From the NCBI RefSeq assembly GCF_000619885.1, contig NZ_JHUZ01000006.1, positions 434,001 through 498,000 of the forward strand: a stretch of DNA of 64,000 nucleotides. The letters run 5' to 3'. The position numbers and the translations under genes are program-made. Below the pieces are notes generated by a model. It saw nothing but the letters and a program-made list of their open reading frames with translations. It searched no databases and was not told the DNA's origin. The stretch is from Balneatrix alpica DSM 16621 (lineage in GTDB: Bacteria > Pseudomonadota > Gammaproteobacteria > Pseudomonadales > Balneatricaceae). Positions 1 through 9,500 of the stretch are shown here, one piece after another; positions within the stretch are counted from its first letter, which is position 1; every line of letters begins with the position of its first letter.

Positions 1-503
1 GGCGCTCCTGGCCTGCAGCAGATGGACGTTATATCGATCAGCTGGCGCAAATTCTGGAAGAAATTAAACGCAATCCCGACTCCCGTCGCCTGGTGGTGAG
101 TGCCTGGAACGTGGCGGACCTGGACAAGATGGCGCTGGCCCCCTGTCACTGCCTGTTCCAGTTCTATGTGGCGGATGGCAAGTTATCCTGCCAGCTGTAT
201 CAACGCAGTGCGGATATTTTCCTGGGTGTGCCCTTTAATATCGCCAGCTATGCCCTGCTGACCCTAATGGTGGCACAGGTATGTGAGCTGCAGCCGGGGG
301 AGTTTATCTGGACTGGCGGTGACTGCCACCTGTATGCCAACCACCTGCAACAGGCGGATGAACAGCTTAAGCGGGCGCCGCTGCCACTGCCGAGCATGCA
401 TCTGAATCCAGAGGTCAAAGACTTGTTTTCCTTCTGTTATGAGGACTTTGAGCTGCGTGACTACCAGAGTCACCCGCATATCAAAGCACCGGTGGCGATC
501 TGA
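1..503 (+). CDS. thyA: Thymidylate synthase, C-terminal part (start lies before the window)
   Basis: Makes dTMP from dUMP using methylene-tetrahydrofolate, in the cytoplasm. The reading frame is open from base 3 and begins inside the protein ([14 protein letters not shown]). The catalytic cysteine lies in ALAPCHC, and the nucleotide-binding stretch [20 protein letters not shown] and the family C-terminus HIKAPVAI are present. Only about the last 166 residues are seen. The stop overlaps the folA start by one base (TGATG). This fits a dTMP/folate unit, because ThyA releases the dihydrofolate that FolA reduces. Family assignment is secure. Confidence 0.97.
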   Translation, partial: RSWPAADGRYIDQLAQILEEIKRNPDSRRLVVSAWNVADLDKMALAPCHCLFQFYVADGKLSCQLYQRSADIFLGVPFNIASYALLTLMVAQVCELQPGEFIWTGGDCHLYANHLQQADEQLKRAPLPLPSMHLNPEVKDLFSFCYEDFELRDYQSHPHIKAPVAI

Positions 504-1012
504 TGAGACTTGCCGCCATTGTTGCTGTCAGCAATAACCTCGTGATAGGTCGCAATAACGCCTTACCCTGGTACCTGCCAGAAGACCTCAAATACTTCAA
601 ACAGGTGACCCTGGGTAAGCCGGTAATTATGGGACGTAAGACCTACGACTCCATTGGCCGCCCTCTGCCGGGACGTTGCAATATTGTGATTACCGCTAAC
701 CCGAACTGGCAGGCTGCTGGGGTGAAGGTGGTGCATAGCCTGGCGGCGGCGATCAGCCTGGCAGAGGCGGAATGCCTGATTACGGGCGCAGAAGAGGCGA
801 TGATCATGGGCGGCGCGCAGTTATATGCCGAGGCCTTACCCCAGGTTGAACGCCTGTATCTCACTCAGGTGGAGGCCGAGGTGGAGGGTGATGCCTTCTT
901 CCCTGCGCTGGACTGGCAACACTGGCAGCTGTTACAGCAGCAAGCTCATGCTCCCTCTGGCGCCAATCCCTATCCCTATAGCTTTCGCGTTTATCAACGC
1001 CGTGCTGACTGA
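503..1012 (+). CDS. folA: Dihydrofolate reductase
   Basis: Reduces dihydrofolate to tetrahydrofolate with NADPH and so recycles the product of ThyA encoded just upstream. At 169 residues it has normal length. Trp23 and Asp28 in the [14 protein letters not shown] segment correspond to the substrate-binding Trp and acidic catalytic residue of E. coli Fol[19 protein letters not shown] and [13 protein letters not shown] are the NADPH-binding segments. The start codon overlaps the thyA stop, and the stop overlaps the yjbQ start in the same TGATG manner, so the three genes are probably translated in a coupled way. Confidence 0.97.
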   Translation: MRLAAIVAVSNNLVIGRNNALPWYLPEDLKYFKQVTLGKPVIMGRKTYDSIGRPLPGRCNIVITANPNWQAAGVKVVHSLAAAISLAEAECLITGAEEAMIMGGAQLYAEALPQVERLYLTQVEAEVEGDAFFPALDWQHWQLLQQQAHAPSGANPYPYSFRVYQRRAD

Positions 1013-1431
1013 TGTGGTTGCAGCGTCAACTGACTTTAAAAGCCCGTAGCCGGGGTTTTCATCTGGTAACGGAGGAAATTCTGGCGCAGTTACCGGAAGT
1101 GGCCGAGTTACAGGTGGGGTTGCTGCACCTGTGGCTGCAACATACTTCAGCGTCCTTAACCATCAATGAAAATGCCGACCCCTTGGTGCGTAGTGATTTT
1201 GAGGCGTTTTTCCGCCGTTTAGTACCGGAAAACCAGTCCTACTATCAGCATACCTATGAGGGGGCGGATGACCTCCCTGCTCATGTCAAGGCCAGTATTC
1301 TGGGAATGGGGTGCAGTGTGCCCATTAGTCAGGGTCGTTTGGCACTGGGTACCTGGCAGGGCATTTATCTTGGCGAGCACCGAGAGCAGGGCGGTAGGCG
1401 GCGATTGTTAGTGACTTTACAGGGCGAGTAG
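1012..1431 (+). CDS. yjbQ: YjbQ-family protein (UPF0047, secondary thiamine-phosphate synthase type)
   Basis: A 139-residue cytoplasmic protein of the YjbQ/UPF0047 family. The signature [14 protein letters not shown] with the nearby VRSD, the AHVKASILG segment and [12 protein letters not shown] are clear. Family members can give weak thiamine-phosphate synthase activity in a thiE mutant, but the physiological role is unsettled. It starts on the folA stop (TGATG) and is the last gene of the thyA-folA-yjbQ run. A hairpin at 1635-1662 follows. Two copies of the 14-base CAGGGCGAGTAGGG lie at its end (1420 and 1449), one of them covering the stop codon. Confidence 0.9.
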   Translation: MWLQRQLTLKARSRGFHLVTEEILAQLPEVAELQVGLLHLWLQHTSASLTINENADPLVRSDFEAFFRRLVPENQSYYQHTYEGADDLPAHVKASILGMGCSVPISQGRLALGTWQGIYLGEHREQGGRRRLLVTLQGE

Positions 1432-1634
1432 GGCAGGGCGAAAGTTTGCAGGGCGAGTAGGGGCTTGGTCGGCAGCTTAGTGGGTACTTAGTTAGTAAGA
1501 GTTGCATTTTGCAAAACCTACCCACATGGATACAGCAGAGCCCCGGCTGTATCTCTGTTGAAGAGCGGGGTTTACCTCAGCCTCAGCAGGTGGTCGGGGC
1601 TCACCAACTTAGTCAGACTCACTTCTCACGTACA

Positions 1635-1662
1635 AAAACGGGCACTCAAGGGTGCCCGTTTT
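1635..1662. terminator. Bidirectional terminator between yjbQ and nhaD
   Basis: Perfect 11-base arms AAAACGGGCAC (1635-1645) and GTGCCCGTTTT (1652-1662) enclose a six-base loop. A run of T ends the stem on either strand, so it can serve both yjbQ (plus) and nhaD (minus), which converge here. Confidence 0.85.
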
Positions 1663-1679
1663 GCATCTGTTGCAATGCC

Positions 1680-2927
1680 TTAGCCGTGGATTAAGTGACC
1701 AACGGCAAAGGAGCCGCTAAAGCCAATGGCAAAGGCGAATAACAAATAGCCGGAATAGCGCAGGTAAGAGCCAAAGGTCATCCCGCCGACCTTGCTCATG
1801 GCGACAATGCCTGCCGCTGAGCCGATCACCAGCAAGGACCCACCCACCCCTACCGCATAGGTCAGGGTCAGCCACTCGGCGGTGGACATCTCGACCCCGG
1901 ACTTCAGCAGGGCTGCGGTCAAAGGCACGTTATCTACCCCAGCAGAAAGCAGACCCATAATAAAATTAGCCGCAACGGAAGGCAGGTATTCGTAAATGGC
2001 GGGAATGGCATCCAGGACGCCGATCTCTTTCATCATACCGACCAGCAGCAGCACACCGAGGAAGAACAGCAGGGTGTCGAATTCGATGGTGCGCATGTAC
2101 TCGATAATCTTGCTGCCCTCTTCATTACGGTGATAGAGCTGGGCGGTCAGGAACATAATCGACAAGCCAAACAGGAAGGTCAGCACCGGTGGAATACTAA
2201 AGAACAGGTTGAGGAAGATGGTGCTGATAATGGTGCTAAGAAAAATGCCGGCAATGATGTAATCCAAGCGCTCAATCACGTGGTTTTTACGCTGAATCAT
2301 GACCTCGCCACTGAGACCACGAGACAGAATAAAGGTCAGAATCATCACCGCAATAAACGAAGGAATGGACAGAATCAGCAGATGACTGATTTCCACTTTG
2401 TCTGCCATAAAGATCATCAGGGTGGTGACGTCACCGGTGATCAATGCCACACCACCGGAGTTCACGGAAAACACCACCAGAACGGCAAATTTGAGGGTCT
2501 TCTGCAGGGGCATCTTTAGCGACAGCACCAGAGTAATGGAGATGAGTGTCGCGGTGATATTGTCGGCGATGGAGGAGAAGAAGAAACAGAACAGCGCAGT
2601 CATCAGCATCAGCTTACGTTCACTGACCTGTTCGGGCAGGATGCGGTAGATGATCGACTCAATCAGACCTTTCTGGTTCAGGTAGGCGACAAAGGTCATC
2701 GCTGCCATCAGGAACAACCACAGGGTGGCAATTTCCAGCAGGTTTTCGTTAATCGCTGCCTGGATAACTGCGGGGTCTTGTCCGGGCTCGGGGAAAATAA
2801 AAGTCAGCAGCCACACCAGGGCGCCGAAAAACAGGGTGGTTTTGGCTTTGTTGATATGGACGATATCCTCGACCACGATCAACACGAAGGCTGCTGCGAT
2901 CAACAGCAGAATGATGACATGCAACAT
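1680..2927 (-). CDS. nhaD: NhaD-type Na+/H+ antiporter
   Basis: An inner-membrane sodium/proton antiporter that expels Na+ using the proton gradient, typical of marine and halophilic Proteobacteria. The 415 residues are almost all hydrophobic, with about 11-12 membrane segments. SSIADNITATLISITLVLS and the late SAGVDNVPLTAALLKSG are the paired polar stretches in the membrane expected for the Ion Transporter superfamily core. The gene stands alone on the minus strand, convergent with yjbQ. The N-terminus MLHVIILLLIAAAF is hydrophobic from the first residues, which supports the start. Confidence 0.88.
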   Translation of the reverse strand: MLHVIILLLIAAAFVLIVVEDIVHINKAKTTLFFGALVWLLTFIFPEPGQDPAVIQAAINENLLEIATLWLFLMAAMTFVAYLNQKGLIESIIYRILPEQVSERKLMLMTALFCFFFSSIADNITATLISITLVLSLKMPLQKTLKFAVLVVFSVNSGGVALITGDVTTLMIFMADKVEISHLLILSIPSFIAVMILTFILSRGLSGEVMIQRKNHVIERLDYIIAGIFLSTIISTIFLNLFFSIPPVLTFLFGLSIMFLTAQLYHRNEEGSKIIEYMRTIEFDTLLFFLGVLLLVGMMKEIGVLDAIPAIYEYLPSVAANFIMGLLSAGVDNVPLTAALLKSGVEMSTAEWLTLTYAVGVGGSLLVIGSAAGIVAMSKVGGMTFGSYLRYSGYLLFAFAIGFSGSFAVGHLIHG

Positions 2928-3032
2928 CGTTGCTTGGCTCCGTAAGGTTTAGAAATTGAAATCGGTTGGTCTCAGTCCGCCTGCTGGATAGACGAGCTAG
3001 GGCTCGTCAGAGTGGACGGATTGAGCGCGTGG

Positions 3033-3368
3033 TTAAGCCAAGGGAGGGGCGCGTGAAAGCGGGCTAAACGGACGCGAAAAGCTGGCGCAGCAAGGCGTGA
3101 TGATCGGCGTGGCATGTGCCTGGGGCCAGCTGGGAAGGTAGTGGTTAGCCACTACCGGGTCGGGTGTATCCTGATCAAGCTGAAAAACCGGACGGTCCTG
3201 CAGCAAGCCATTATGAATTTCACTTAACCACCCTTGTTCGCTGTGTTGCCATTTGGCTTGCCAACTTAATAGCAGCAGACTCCAGGCCACTACCAAGCAG
3301 AGCAGCTTGGCCAGTTGGCGGCCGGTGTTGGCAGGCAAGTGGAGGGCGGACATGGATAAGCGTCCCAA
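3033..3368 (-). CDS. Small putative membrane or periplasmic protein, unrecognised (doubtful)
   Basis: I do not recognise this 111-residue frame. It has one hydrophobic segment (about residues 18-36, LAKLLCLVVAWSLLLLSW) that could be a signal or anchor, then a short polar tail. Met6 (3353) is an equally good start. The last third reads poorly as protein (many Pro and Ser). A different frame over the same bases reads GTCHADHHALLRQLFASV and stops at 3064-3066, so either the gene is frameshifted or this tail is not the true one. It lies between the nhaD and kef genes. If it is not real, 2928-3500 holds no gene that I can support. Confidence 0.35.
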   Translation of the reverse strand: MGRLSMSALHLPANTGRQLAKLLCLVVAWSLLLLSWQAKWQHSEQGWLSEIHNGLLQDRPVFQLDQDTPDPVVANHYLPSWPQAHATPIITPCCASFSRPFSPLSRAPPLA

Positions 3369-3432
3369 AAAGGCGCGAGGTAAAGGTGGTTAGAAAGTGG
3401 GCAGCACTCTATCAGAGCCACCCTTGAACGGC

Positions 3433-3467
3433 AAGGGTCGTTCCTGTCAAGGAAACGACCCTTTTTT
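3433..3467. terminator. Terminator-like hairpin after the kef gene
   Basis: Arms AAGGGTCGTT (3433-3442) and AACGACCCTT (3454-3463) form ten base pairs. The plus strand continues into a T run. On the minus strand, which carries the kef gene ending at 3501, the U-tract is poor, so its strength as the kef terminator is uncertain. Confidence 0.6.
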
Positions 3468-3500
3468 CAATCCAGCAGGCGATCTGGATCAAGCACAAGA

Positions 3501-5255
3501 TCAGTGAATATCCAGGTTCTCGCCCTTGGGAGCAGTGGCCTTGGCTAGGCGTCCGGCTTCCATTTGTGCCAGGTCGATGGCGCGGAACTCTTGCAGCCAA
3601 CGGTCTGCTTCATCGCCACCGGTGCCAAGTACCTTCATGGCCTCGTAACAGACATTCAGGCTGGTGTCGTAGGTTTCCTGGAAGATGTAGTCCAGATCCA
3701 GCTCCAGCAGGCAGTGAGCATGTTCCACGTTACGGGCCCGGGCAAACAGCTTGGCCTTGGGGAAGTGTTCACGGATTTGCAGAGACGCCTTGGCGGAGAT
3801 ATCCATATCGTTGATGGCGACAATAATCAGTTTGGCTTTGCCTGCTCCGGCAGCCTCCAGCACATCAAGGCGCATGGCATCACCAAAGGATACTTCGTAG
3901 CCCAGGCGACGGGCATGGCGAATGTGGGCGGCATTGCTGTCGATAGCAATAAAGGGAATCCCTCGCTCTTTTAATACCCGGGCAATGGTCAGACCCATAC
4001 GGCCAAAACCGATAATCAGCACATCGGGCTGCTGATCGGGGAGGGGCTCGTGCTCCATGGCTTTGACATCGTCCTGTCCTTCATCCTGTTTGCCTTTGAG
4101 CTTACCGAGGTGCATATCAACCGCTTTCAGTAACAACGGGGTGCAGACCATTGACAGGGTAACGACCAGAATCAGGGCATTGGCCAGATCCTGAGGCATT
4201 ACTTTGGCGGTACTGGCAGCAGCAAAGAGAACAAAGGCAAACTCTCCCCCTTGTGACAGCATGGCAGCCATGCGCAGGCTATCGCCGCTGTCGTTGCCAA
4301 AGCGGCGGGCGAGGGAGTACAGCACGGCGGTTTTGCTACCCATCAGCACTACCACCAGAATCAGCATCAGCCACCACCAGTCGAGGAACAGCTGAATATC
4401 CATCGACATGCCGACCGCCATAAAGAACAGTCCCAGTAACAGGCCGCGGAAAGGCTCAATATCGGCTTCCAGTTGATGACGGAATTCGGAGTCAGACAGC
4501 AGCATGCCAGCCAGGAAGGCACCCAGTGCCATCGACAAGCCAGCGAGTTCCATCAGCAGCGCAGTGCCCATCACCACCAGGAGTGCGGCGGCAGTGAAGA
4601 GTTCACGGCTATGGGCCTGGGCCACCAGATGAAACGCAGGCTTGACCAGGAAACGTCCACCGGCGATAACGGCGCCGATGACCGCCAGACCCTGCAACAG
4701 ATTCAACAGGAAATTGGTGTCATGGGCTTTGGAGTCAGCCAAGGCAGAAACCAGGGCCAGTAAGGGTACCACCGCCAAGTCTTGGAATAGCAGTACGGCA
4801 AAGGCGCCTCGACCATAGTGGGAGCCCAGCTCATTGCGCTCAGACATCAATTGCAGTGCAAAGGCGGTGGAGGAAAGCGCAAGACCGAAGCCGCCAATCA
4901 GGGCACTCTTCCAGCCGAAATCGAGAATCAAGGCGCCAATAAAGAGCAGGATGCCGAGGGCTGCACCGCTGGCGAATACCTGACTCATACCTAAGCCAAA
5001 TACCGCTTTACGCATCACCCATAGACGTTTGGGCTTCAGCTCCAAACCAATCAGAAACAGCAGTAACACGACGCCGAGCTCAGAGAAGTGCAGAATCGAC
5101 TCCACCTCAGTAACCAGACCTAACCCATCCGGGCCGATTAGTAAGCCGGCACCCAGGTAGCCCAGGACTGCCCCTAAGCCATTGCGCTTGGCAATGGGAA
5201 CGATGCAGACAGCGGCAAGCAAAAAGATTACGGCGCTTTGCAGAAAGTGATCCAT
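3501..5255 (-). CDS. CPA2-family K+/H+ antiporter with RCK domain (KefB/KefC-like)
   Basis: An inner-membrane monovalent cation:proton antiporter of the KefB/KefC type, 584 residues. Residues 1-385 form the membrane part, with the typical FQDLAVVP motif at 157-164 and GGEFAFVLF near 336-344. A cytoplasmic TrkA-N/RCK domain follows, with the dinucleotide-binding GFGRMG at 416-421. Known members are gated by glutathione or nucleotides, and no KefF/KefG partner gene is adjacent. It is divergent from the two-component genes across a 224-base gap. It could equally be named YbaL-like, so I give no symbol. Confidence 0.85.
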   Translation of the reverse strand: MDHFLQSAVIFLLAAVCIVPIAKRNGLGAVLGYLGAGLLIGPDGLGLVTEVESILHFSELGVVLLLFLIGLELKPKRLWVMRKAVFGLGMSQVFASGAALGILLFIGALILDFGWKSALIGGFGLALSSTAFALQLMSERNELGSHYGRGAFAVLLFQDLAVVPLLALVSALADSKAHDTNFLLNLLQGLAVIGAVIAGGRFLVKPAFHLVAQAHSRELFTAAALLVVMGTALLMELAGLSMALGAFLAGMLLSDSEFRHQLEADIEPFRGLLLGLFFMAVGMSMDIQLFLDWWWLMLILVVVLMGSKTAVLYSLARRFGNDSGDSLRMAAMLSQGGEFAFVLFAAASTAKVMPQDLANALILVVTLSMVCTPLLLKAVDMHLGKLKGKQDEGQDDVKAMEHEPLPDQQPDVLIIGFGRMGLTIARVLKERGIPFIAIDSNAAHIRHARRLGYEVSFGDAMRLDVLEAAGAGKAKLIIVAINDMDISAKASLQIREHFPKAKLFARARNVEHAHCLLELDLDYIFQETYDTSLNVCYEAMKVLGTGGDEADRWLQEFRAIDLAQMEAGRLAKATAPKGENLDIH

Positions 5256-5482
5256 ACCCGGACATCCTCGTACGACTAGTCATGCTGGCTCGGTGGCAGG
5301 CTTTGGTGCTGCCAACCTTCGCGCGCCCTATGGTAGCACCCTTGGCGAGAAAGCAAACAATCCGGCTGGGTTCTGAACGGCAGGCAGCTCAAAGCGCGTA
5401 TATCTGGCGGCATAGGGAGTGGGAAAAAAGCTAACTCGGCTGTACAGATAGTGAGCGAGTTTGGTTTGGGCGAGGAGGGATG

Positions 5483-6508
5483 ATGGAAACCAAGCAGACC
5501 ATTCTGGTGGTGGATGACACGCCGGAGAACATTGATGTACTCGCTGGCATCCTCAGGGAGCAGTATCGAGTCAAGGTGGCCTTAAATGGTGAGCAGGCAC
5601 TGAAATTAGCCAAAGGACCGGATCAGCCCGATCTGATTTTATTGGATGTGATGATGCCTGAGCTGGATGGCTATGAGGTATGCGAGCGCCTGCAAAAGGA
5701 CTTGGTTACCCGCCATATCCCGGTGATTTTTGTGACCGCCCGCTCGGATGTGGCGGATGAAATTCGTGGCTTTGAATTAGGCGCGGTGGATTACATCACC
5801 AAGCCGATTAGCCCACCGATAGTGAAGGCAAGGGTACGCACGCATTTGGCACTGTATGATCAGCAACGTGAACTTGAACGTCGAGTGAGTGAGCGTACCC
5901 GCGAGCTGGAGCGTACCCGACTGGAAATAGTGCGTTGTCTTGGCGCGGCAGCGGAGTACAAGGATAACGAAACCGGCATGCACGTTATCCGCATGAGCCA
6001 TTACACCCATCAGCTTGCGCTGGCGGCGGGGCTGCATGAGGAAGTTGCCAATCTGCTGCTACATGCTGCTCCCATGCATGATGTCGGTAAGATCGGTATT
6101 CCCGATGCGATTTTGCAAAAGCCGGGCAAGCTTGATCCGGATGAATGGGAGATCATGAAGCGCCATGCTCTCTATGGCGCTGAAATTTTATCCACCAATA
6201 ATCCCTCCCCCCTCCTACTGATGGCGAAAGAAGTCGCCATTACCCACCATGAAAAATGGGATGGTTCAGGCTACCCCTATGGTTTACGCGGCGAAATGAT
6301 CCCGATCTCGGGGCGTTTGGTGGCAATTGCCGATGTGTTTGATGCCCTCACCTCAGAACGGCCTTACAAAAGGGCCTGGTCAGTGGAAGACGCCATGGCG
6401 TTGTTGCGGCGCGAGGCAGGTAAGCACTTTGATCCTGAATTGGTGGTGCTGTTTGAGCAGTGCTTGCCGGAAGTGCTGCGTATTCGTGATCTTTATGCCG
6501 ATGAATGA
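5483..6508 (+). CDS. Response regulator with HD-GYP cyclic-di-GMP phosphodiesterase domain
   Basis: A two-component output protein that probably hydrolyses cyclic di-GMP. Residues 5-120 form an intact receiver (VVDD acidic pair, phospho-acceptor Asp55 in LILLDVMMP, Lys of YITKP). A short coiled linker (QQRELERRVSERTREL) leads into an HD-GYP domain with PMHDVGKIGIPD and HHEKWDGSGYPYGL, so the metal-binding HD and GYP motifs are complete. I chose ATG 5483 because AGGAGG at 5473-5478 sits too close to ATG 5480, although that start is also possible. It precedes the hybrid kinase gene by 21 bases, and the two are likely cotranscribed. Confidence 0.92.
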   Translation: METKQTILVVDDTPENIDVLAGILREQYRVKVALNGEQALKLAKGPDQPDLILLDVMMPELDGYEVCERLQKDLVTRHIPVIFVTARSDVADEIRGFELGAVDYITKPISPPIVKARVRTHLALYDQQRELERRVSERTRELERTRLEIVRCLGAAAEYKDNETGMHVIRMSHYTHQLALAAGLHEEVANLLLHAAPMHDVGKIGIPDAILQKPGKLDPDEWEIMKRHALYGAEILSTNNPSPLLLMAKEVAITHHEKWDGSGYPYGLRGEMIPISGRLVAIADVFDALTSERPYKRAWSVEDAMALLRREAGKHFDPELVVLFEQCLPEVLRIRDLYADE

Positions 6509-6529
6509 GTGGCAGGGAGCGGGAGAGTG

Positions 6530-9500
6530 ATGCAGTTGTCTTTTAAGCGCAAATTACTGTTATGGATTATTTTGCCCTGCTTTGTTGCGTTATTGCTGAC
6601 TTCTATCGTTACCCAGCGTCAGCTGCAAGCATTGTTGAATGAGGAGACCCACGGTCGCTATCTTGCCCTGGTAGGGCAAGGGGCGCAGGAATTAGCCGCA
6701 GAGCTGGGGGTGCTGGAGCAAACTGGACGCACGCTGGTCTCGTTGCTCAGCAGCCGCTTGGCCTTGCAAGAGTCTGAGATTAAGACTCTGCTGCAGGCGG
6801 CCATTACTAATAGCCCGCTCATTCACTCTATTAATTTGGCTTTGCCGGAGGCTAAGCCTGCCCGCTGGTACCACGCCTATCGCCAGGAAGAGGAGAGTTG
6901 GCTACTGAACCTGATGCCCCAGCATGATTTTCATCAGCAGGACTGGTGGCAGCGTAGTTTGACGCGAGTGTCGGGCAGTTGGTCACTGATCTGGCGTGAG
7001 CCGGTGCGGGGAGAGGCGGTGGTGAGTTTTAGCCTGCCAGTGCGCGAACGAGGCCGCCTGTTAGCTGTGTTGGCGGTGGATTTATCGCTTAAGCAGCTCT
7101 CCCAGGTATTGCACTTACCTAATATCAAAGCAGAACAGCTGTGGGTGATCACCAGTAATCAGCAATTTGCCCATGTGCAGGAGCCGGCTTTACTGCATCA
7201 GTCGCTATTGCAACTGCCTTATGAGGAACTCACCCACCTCTATGAGCAGTTACAGGCCAGTTCCAGTGGTTGGCTGGAGCTCAGTTTTGATCAGCAACGG
7301 CCTGAGCGTATTTACTTTACTCAGGCCCCTATTCTGGGTTGGCAACTGGGTATTCGCCTTGATCCTGAACGTCTGAATATACGGACACAAAACTATCTCT
7401 GGGAACAGCGACTGATTTGGGGCAGTGTTTTTATCCTGCTGATGTTACTGACCTATATGCTGACCTCCCACTTGTTAGAACCGCTTCAGCGTTTGCAGAA
7501 AGCGGCGCGTGATCTGAGTTTAGGTCGCCCGGTTTTCTTGGAGGCTTATAACAGCCGGGATGAGGTGGGTGAGCTGGCCAGTAGCTTTGCCATGATGGTG
7601 AAAAGCTTGCAGGATCGCGAAGCGAGCCTACGGCAGCTGAACCAGGAGTTGGAGCAGCGGGTCGCGACCCGGACTGAAGCGTTGGTACGCAGTGAGCGTC
7701 AATATCGCAGTCTGGTCGCCAATATGCCGGGCACGGTGTTTCGCGTGAGCCTGTTAGCTGACAGCTGGCCGATTGAGTTTGTTAGCAATGAAATTGAGCG
7801 TTTGACCGGTTATTCACCTGATTTCTTCATCGGTAAGGGAAGGGTAGAGCTGGTGGATATGATCCACCCGGATGATGTGTTGGCATTTCGCCAAGTTATT
7901 GAGGCCAGTGTGCAGGAGCGTCGTCCTTACTCATTGGAATACCGCCTTTATGATCAGGATGGGGTGCTGCACTGGGTATATGAGCGGGGGCAAGCCAGCT
8001 ATGACGAGCAGGGTGTTGCTCTGACGCTAGAGGGTACCCTGGTGGATATCAGTGATCGTGTTGAGGCAGAGCGACAACGCCGAGAGCAGGATGCCTTCTT
8101 CCGTGCACTGTTTGATCATGCCGGTGTTGGCTTAATTTCCTTGGATGCGGATGGCCGAGTGCTCAATGCCAATGATGAATTTTGTTTATTTAGCGGTTAC
8201 CGCCTTGACGCGTTATTACAGCTGGTGGCCAAGCAGCTGGTTTGCAAGGAGGATAAGCCCAAAGCCTCTGCCGTGTTGGCGGCATTGAAGAGTGGTGAAG
8301 AGGTAGTGCGCCAGGTCTTGCGGGTGCGTCACCATGATGGTGCAGAACGTTGGGGAGATATCCGTGCCACCGCAATGCGGGATGAGCAGGGTGATTTTCA
8401 GTATGCAGTGGTATCGGTGATGGATGTCACCGATGAACATCAAGCGCAATTACAGTTGCAACAAGCTCATCGAACATTGCAGCTGCAACAGCAACAGTCT
8501 CAGGCGATTCTCGACTACTCCCCTTCGGTGATCTATCTCAAAGACTTGCAGGGACGCTATTTACTGGTTAATGCGCGTTGGAGCCAGCTCATGGGATTGA
8601 GCAAAGAGGAGGTAGTGGGGCGTAGCCTATTTGAAGTGTTGCCAGAAGAGCAGGCCGATAGTTTTGATCGTATTGATTACCAAGTTTTGCAGGATGGACG
8701 AATCCGTGAGCTGGAAGAGGAGCTGATCCGCGATGAAGGGGTATTGACCTTTCTGTCCTATAAATTCCCCCTCTATGACCCGGATGGCAATATTTATGCG
8801 GTCTGTGGCGTCTCGAATGATATTACTGAACGCAAGGAGGCGGAACGGCGCATTCAAGAGTCTGAACAACGCTTGGAACTGGCGCTGAAAGGGGCAGGGA
8901 TAGGCCTGTGGGATTGGCAAGAGGGGGATCGGGTATATACCAGCCCGGTGTGGCAACAGCGACTGGGTTATGCGCCTGAACAGGCACCACAGCAAGCCGC
9001 ACAGTGGTTGGCGCTGATTCATCCGGATGACCTGAGTCATCATGCCCAGGCTTCCCGTGCTCATGCCTGTGGCGAGACGGAAGATTACCGGGTGGAGTAT
9101 CGCATCCGTGATGCCAAAGGCGACTGGCAGTGGGTGATGGATTGGGGCCGTGCGGTGCAGCGGGATGCGACAGGTATGCCGCTGCGTATTCTTGGAGTGA
9201 CTATTTTTGTTAATGAAATCAAAGAGTTGCAGCTGGAGTTGGAGCGGGCGAGGGTTGCGGCAGAGCTCGCCAGCCAAGCCAAGAGTGACTTCCTGGCGAA
9301 CATGAGCCATGAAATCCGCACACCGATGAATGCCATTCTAGGCATGACCCACCTGGCCTTAGGTACTGAGTTGAATGAACGTCAGCGTCACTATTTGACT
9401 AAGGTGGATAGCGCGGCCAAGTCCTTGTTGCAGATTCTGAATGACATTCTCGACTTCTCCAAAATTGAGGCGGGTCGATTGGAGATGGAGGTGGTGCCCT

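Noticed and set aside
1509-1694. 61-residue frame after yjbQ
   Set aside because: It crosses the terminator hairpin and has no protein character.
8627-9310. 227-residue minus-strand frame within the hybrid kinase
   Set aside because: It is antisense to PAS and HisKA coding sequence and has no motif.
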